From the NCBI GenBank assembly GCA_032718475.1, contig JAUCBJ010001975.1, forward strand, positions 36,649 through 100,648: 64,000 bases of DNA, written 5' to 3'. Both the position numbers and the translations under genes were made by a program. This document shows positions 61,992 through 64,000 of the stretch, piece after piece. Each line of letters begins with the position of its first letter. Position 1 is the first letter of the stretch. This DNA comes from Nemertoderma westbladi (taxonomy: Eukaryota > Xenacoelomorpha > Nemertodermatida > Nemertodermatidae). The notes beneath the pieces were generated by a model. That model was not told where the DNA came from and did not search any database. It saw nothing but the letters and a program-made list of their open reading frames with translations.

Positions 61992-62435
61992 GTAAGTATA
62001 GAGATTGTGTAAGGGGATCACTTCCCTTTTAAACTTTTTGTAACCAATGTTGTCTCTATTTTTAAATATGCAACATAGGCTAGAGATAATAATGATTTAA
62101 TTAAATGCCATATTCCTTTATAACATTTTGTTGGGCACAACTTTTGTATAGTCAGCAATGACGGCATCGAACTGGTGACCACCGGGTTGGAAGTCTGACG
62201 CTCTAACCATTCAGCTGTCGTCTCAGGTAAAAGATAGACCTAGAAATACTATCTAATAATACCCTGCATGTCCGCAATTTACCTCCTCATGGCCTCCCAA
62301 CTGCCAATCAAACACATAATTTTACAACTGTCAATACCATCATATGCTGCCACTACTGTGCTCAACCCTACTGTAGATGAAACCATTCATTCACCCATAA
62401 AACCAAAAAAATAAATTATAAATATTCATTTATAG
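61992..62435 (+). other. Intron G-H
   Basis: 444-bp intron. Apart from the tRNA-like element at 62150-62226 it is unremarkable; it ends TTCATTTATAG. Confidence 0.7.
62150..62226 (-). mobile_element. Possible tRNA-derived SINE head (degenerate)
   Basis: On the minus strand the sequence has an A-box-like CTGAATGGTTAGAGCG, then 30-odd nt, then a B-box-like CAGTTCGATGCC, the spacing of a tRNA-type internal RNA polymerase III promoter. The anticodon and T stems do not pair well, so this is not a working tRNA gene. A tRNA-derived SINE relic is the simplest reading, but no tail or target duplication is clear. Confidence 0.42.
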
Positions 62436-62635
62436 GCGAGGAATGTGTTAGTCCAATGATCCAATGCCCAGGAAGCGGTAAATGTTTGACTCCCGATAAA
62501 CTCTGTGATGGTATCCCGGATTGCGACCAACCAGGGGTGTATATCGACGAGGATCCGGATGCATGCCCAATAATATGTAACCAGACTATGTTCCAGTGCG
62601 GATCTGTTAAGGGATTCTGTATACCTCCTGAGAAG
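62436..62635 (+). CDS. Exon H: LDLa-like module and first half of the next
   Basis: 200 bp, phase 1 in and phase 0 out; acceptor TTTATAG, donor GAAG|GTTAGC. It reads EECVSPMIQCPGSGKC, then KLCDGIPDC and DEDPDACPIIC, an LDLa-like module whose acidic box is expanded (DQPGVYIDEDPDAC) and lacks the S-D-E core, so calcium binding is doubtful. NQTMFQCGSVKGFCIPPEK then opens another LDLa module, completed by exon I. The donor falls between the two halves of a module, unlike exon G. Confidence 0.93.
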
Positions 62636-63238
62636 GTTAGCTATACTCTTCATAAATATTATTATTGGTAATTAACTTTTTATTTTCTGTCTCCTCCCTT
62701 TCGGTGTCTAAGTCAACATTTTATTTTATATAGGGCATAGACTCATTAAATTATTTATTACAAAAGTACTCAGAGTATACTACCCACAGTAAACCCTTCC
62801 AATGCTTCCCAGTTAACCTTGGATCCCCAGTCCCAGATAGTGGGGCACATTGACCGCAAGTAAAAACGTGTTCTACAGGGCGTGAAAATTAACCGCAAGT
62901 TAAATAAACTTTCCTTTATTGTTTTGGTTAGAAAACACCGACACAGTAACCTGTTCATTCCCCTTAATGTTTTAATTTTTAATAATTTTCAAAAGGACTA
63001 GGTTATGTGTAAAGTTGTGTAAAGTAAAGTTGTGTAAAGTAAAGTTGTGTAAAGTAAAGTTGTGTAAAGTAAAGTTGTGTAAAGTAAAGTTGTGTAAAGT
63101 AAAGTTGTGTAAAGTAAAGTTGTGTAATGTAAAGTTGTGTTATTGCTTATGTAAATATTAATGTTTATTTATTTCTCACTCGCCGTGGTTCATTCGATTC
63201 CCGGTATTTATTTGCTAAACTTTCCGGTTTATTTACAG
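62636..63238 (+). other. Intron H-I
   Basis: 603-bp AT-rich intron containing the 15-bp array at 63006-63140; otherwise unique, ending GGTTTATTTACAG. Confidence 0.7.
63006..63140 (+). repeat. 15-bp tandem repeat
   Basis: About nine copies of TGTGTAAAGTAAAGT, with a variant (TGTGTAATGTAAAGT) at the right end. It shares no sequence with exon H or I. Confidence 0.93.
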
Positions 63239-63390
63239 AAATGCGATGGCCACGATGATTGTGGAGATATGTCAGACGAATCATCAGATGAATGTTGCCA
63301 AACGTGTCTCTCTGCTGATGAGTTCCTCTGTCAATGTAACAATGTATGCGAATGTGTCAAAGTGGAGGAATACTGCACTGGGGAAGCATA
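63239..63390 (+). CDS. Exon I: second half of an LDLa module and a Cys-rich segment
   Basis: 152 bp, phase 0 in and phase 2 out; acceptor ATTTACAG. It reads KCDGHDDCGDMSDESSDEC, a good LDLa acidic box, then CQTCLSADEFLCQC and CECVKVEEYCTGEA. The donor is ATA|GTTAGT at 63391: the TA left over plus C from exon J makes a Tyr codon and removes the apparent TAG stop in the unspliced frame. The CLSADEFLCQC segment begins like an LDLa module but continues with a C-x-C-rich pattern not typical of the family, shared with exon J. Confidence 0.88.
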
Positions 63391-63529
63391 GTTAGTAGCA
63401 GAATAAACACTAAACATCTGCCGTGAATGTTCCGTGACACATTAATATCGTGTCTAGAGTCATCAATAAATAATGTTGAGTATCTAATAGGTTTAAACTA
63501 TTTAATTTATTTGTTTAATTATTCTTTAG
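63391..63529 (+). other. Intron I-J (139 bp)
   Basis: The shortest intron in the window, from GTTAGT to TTATTCTTTAG. Its limits follow from frame continuity. Confidence 0.8.
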
Positions 63530-63684
63530 CTGCGACTGTCCTGAGGCACTTTTACCAGATTGTCCGACAACCCCGCCCCCTACCTGTCCGCCAGACGAGT
63601 TTCTATGCAACGAGGGCACCTGCGCAGAGGAATGCAACTACCAATGCGAATGTATGGACTGCGAAGATGAACCAATGTCGTGCA
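63530..63684 (+). CDS. Exon J: Cys-rich LDLa-like module with a Pro/Thr linker
   Basis: 155 bp, phase 2 in and phase 1 out; acceptor TTCTTTAG, donor TGCA|GTGAGT. It encodes CDCPEALLPDCPTTPPPTC, a short Pro/Thr linker that could be O-glycosylated, then PPDEFLCNEGTCAEEC and YQCECMDCEDEPMSC. The DEFLCNEGTC start is LDLa-like and parallels DEFLCQC in exon I, so exons I and J look like diverged copies of one module. The gene continues beyond the window. Confidence 0.88.
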
Positions 63685-63926
63685 GTGAGTTAATAAATCA
63701 GTTAAAATAATTATTAAACATTGATAAAAAAAAAACAATAAATCAATAAATGTCATTTTGAGATAAACAATGAAATTAGTTTTGTCTAAAGTGAAGAAAT
63801 ATTTCAGGAAGCCACTAGTGTTCGAACTAGTGCTTTGTTTTGTTTACTTTTATTTATTTCAAATTTTTTATTGTGTAGCAAACAAATATACTATAATTAT
63901 TGTCTGTTCGAAAAAAAAAATATATT
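63685..63926 (+). other. Start of the intron after exon J
   Basis: AT-rich unique sequence with poly-A runs. Nothing else is recognised. Confidence 0.6.
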
Positions 63927-64000
63927 CCTAAGATTGTGTACATTTGGACCTAAGATTGTGTACATTTGGACCTAAGATTGTGTACATTTGGACCTGAGAT
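63927..64000 (+). repeat. 22-bp tandem repeat, continuing past the window
   Basis: Three full copies and a partial copy of a 22-mer beginning CCTAAGATTGTGTACATTTG. The array is cut by the window end. It shares no visible sequence with exon J. Confidence 0.9.

Noticed and set aside
62150-62226. A functional tRNA gene
   Set aside because: A-box-like and B-box-like motifs are present, but the anticodon and T stems do not pair. It is listed only as a possible SINE relic.
63239-63391. A stop codon (TAG) ending the gene in exon I
   Set aside because: A GTTAGT donor begins after GCATA, so splicing to exon J replaces the stop with a Tyr codon and the Cys-rich frame continues for 51 codons.

Overview
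The window is eukaryotic (metazoan) DNA. It has spliced exons with GT-AG introns, AT-rich introns, retrotransposon and MITE debris, and no prokaryotic gene layout. Ten short plus-strand exons (called A to J here, 16325-63684) join in consistent phase into one open frame of about 437 codons. The frame encodes part of a large extracellular cysteine-rich protein: the end of a VWD-associated C8 domain, a TIL domain, a TILa/VWC-like segment, then LDL-receptor class A modules. That order resembles SCO-spondin-like proteins. Both ends of the gene lie outside the window. The domain set, many TAGGCCTA-type motifs and the transposon types suggest a marine invertebrate, possibly a deuterostome; I cannot name the species.

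About 85% of the window is tandem repeat lying in the introns. 1-16140 is a G/T-rich 76-bp array upstream of exon A. 16421-33439 (intron A-B) is a 37-bp array of roughly 420 units, interrupted by two copies of a TTAA-flanked MITE. 33895-36375 (intron B-C) is a pyrimidine-rich 39-bp array. 37345-41297 (intron C-D) is a 20-bp array broken by a retroelement 3' fragment and a Penelope-like element. 41877-42728 is a 44-bp array and 42851-61185 a 38-bp array of roughly 480 units; both lie in the 19.3-kb intron E-F. A 15-bp array (63006-63140) and the start of a 22-bp array (63927 to the end) follow.

The main finding is that three of the arrays are built from splice junctions of this gene. The 37-bp unit is the last 30 nt of exon A plus its donor. 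The 44-bp unit carries the last 19 or so nt of exon E plus its donor. The 38-bp unit carries a branch-point-like motif, a complete 3' splice site and the first 16 nt of exon F. Intron E-F therefore has a donor-derived array at one end and an acceptor-derived array at the other, and the true splice sites compete with hundreds of near-identical copies. Choosing a wrong copy would bring in an in-frame stop or a frameshift, as read directly from the sequence. I know of no established name for such splice-junction minisatellites. The exon reconstruction is strongly supported by phase and family patterns; all functional consequences are inference.
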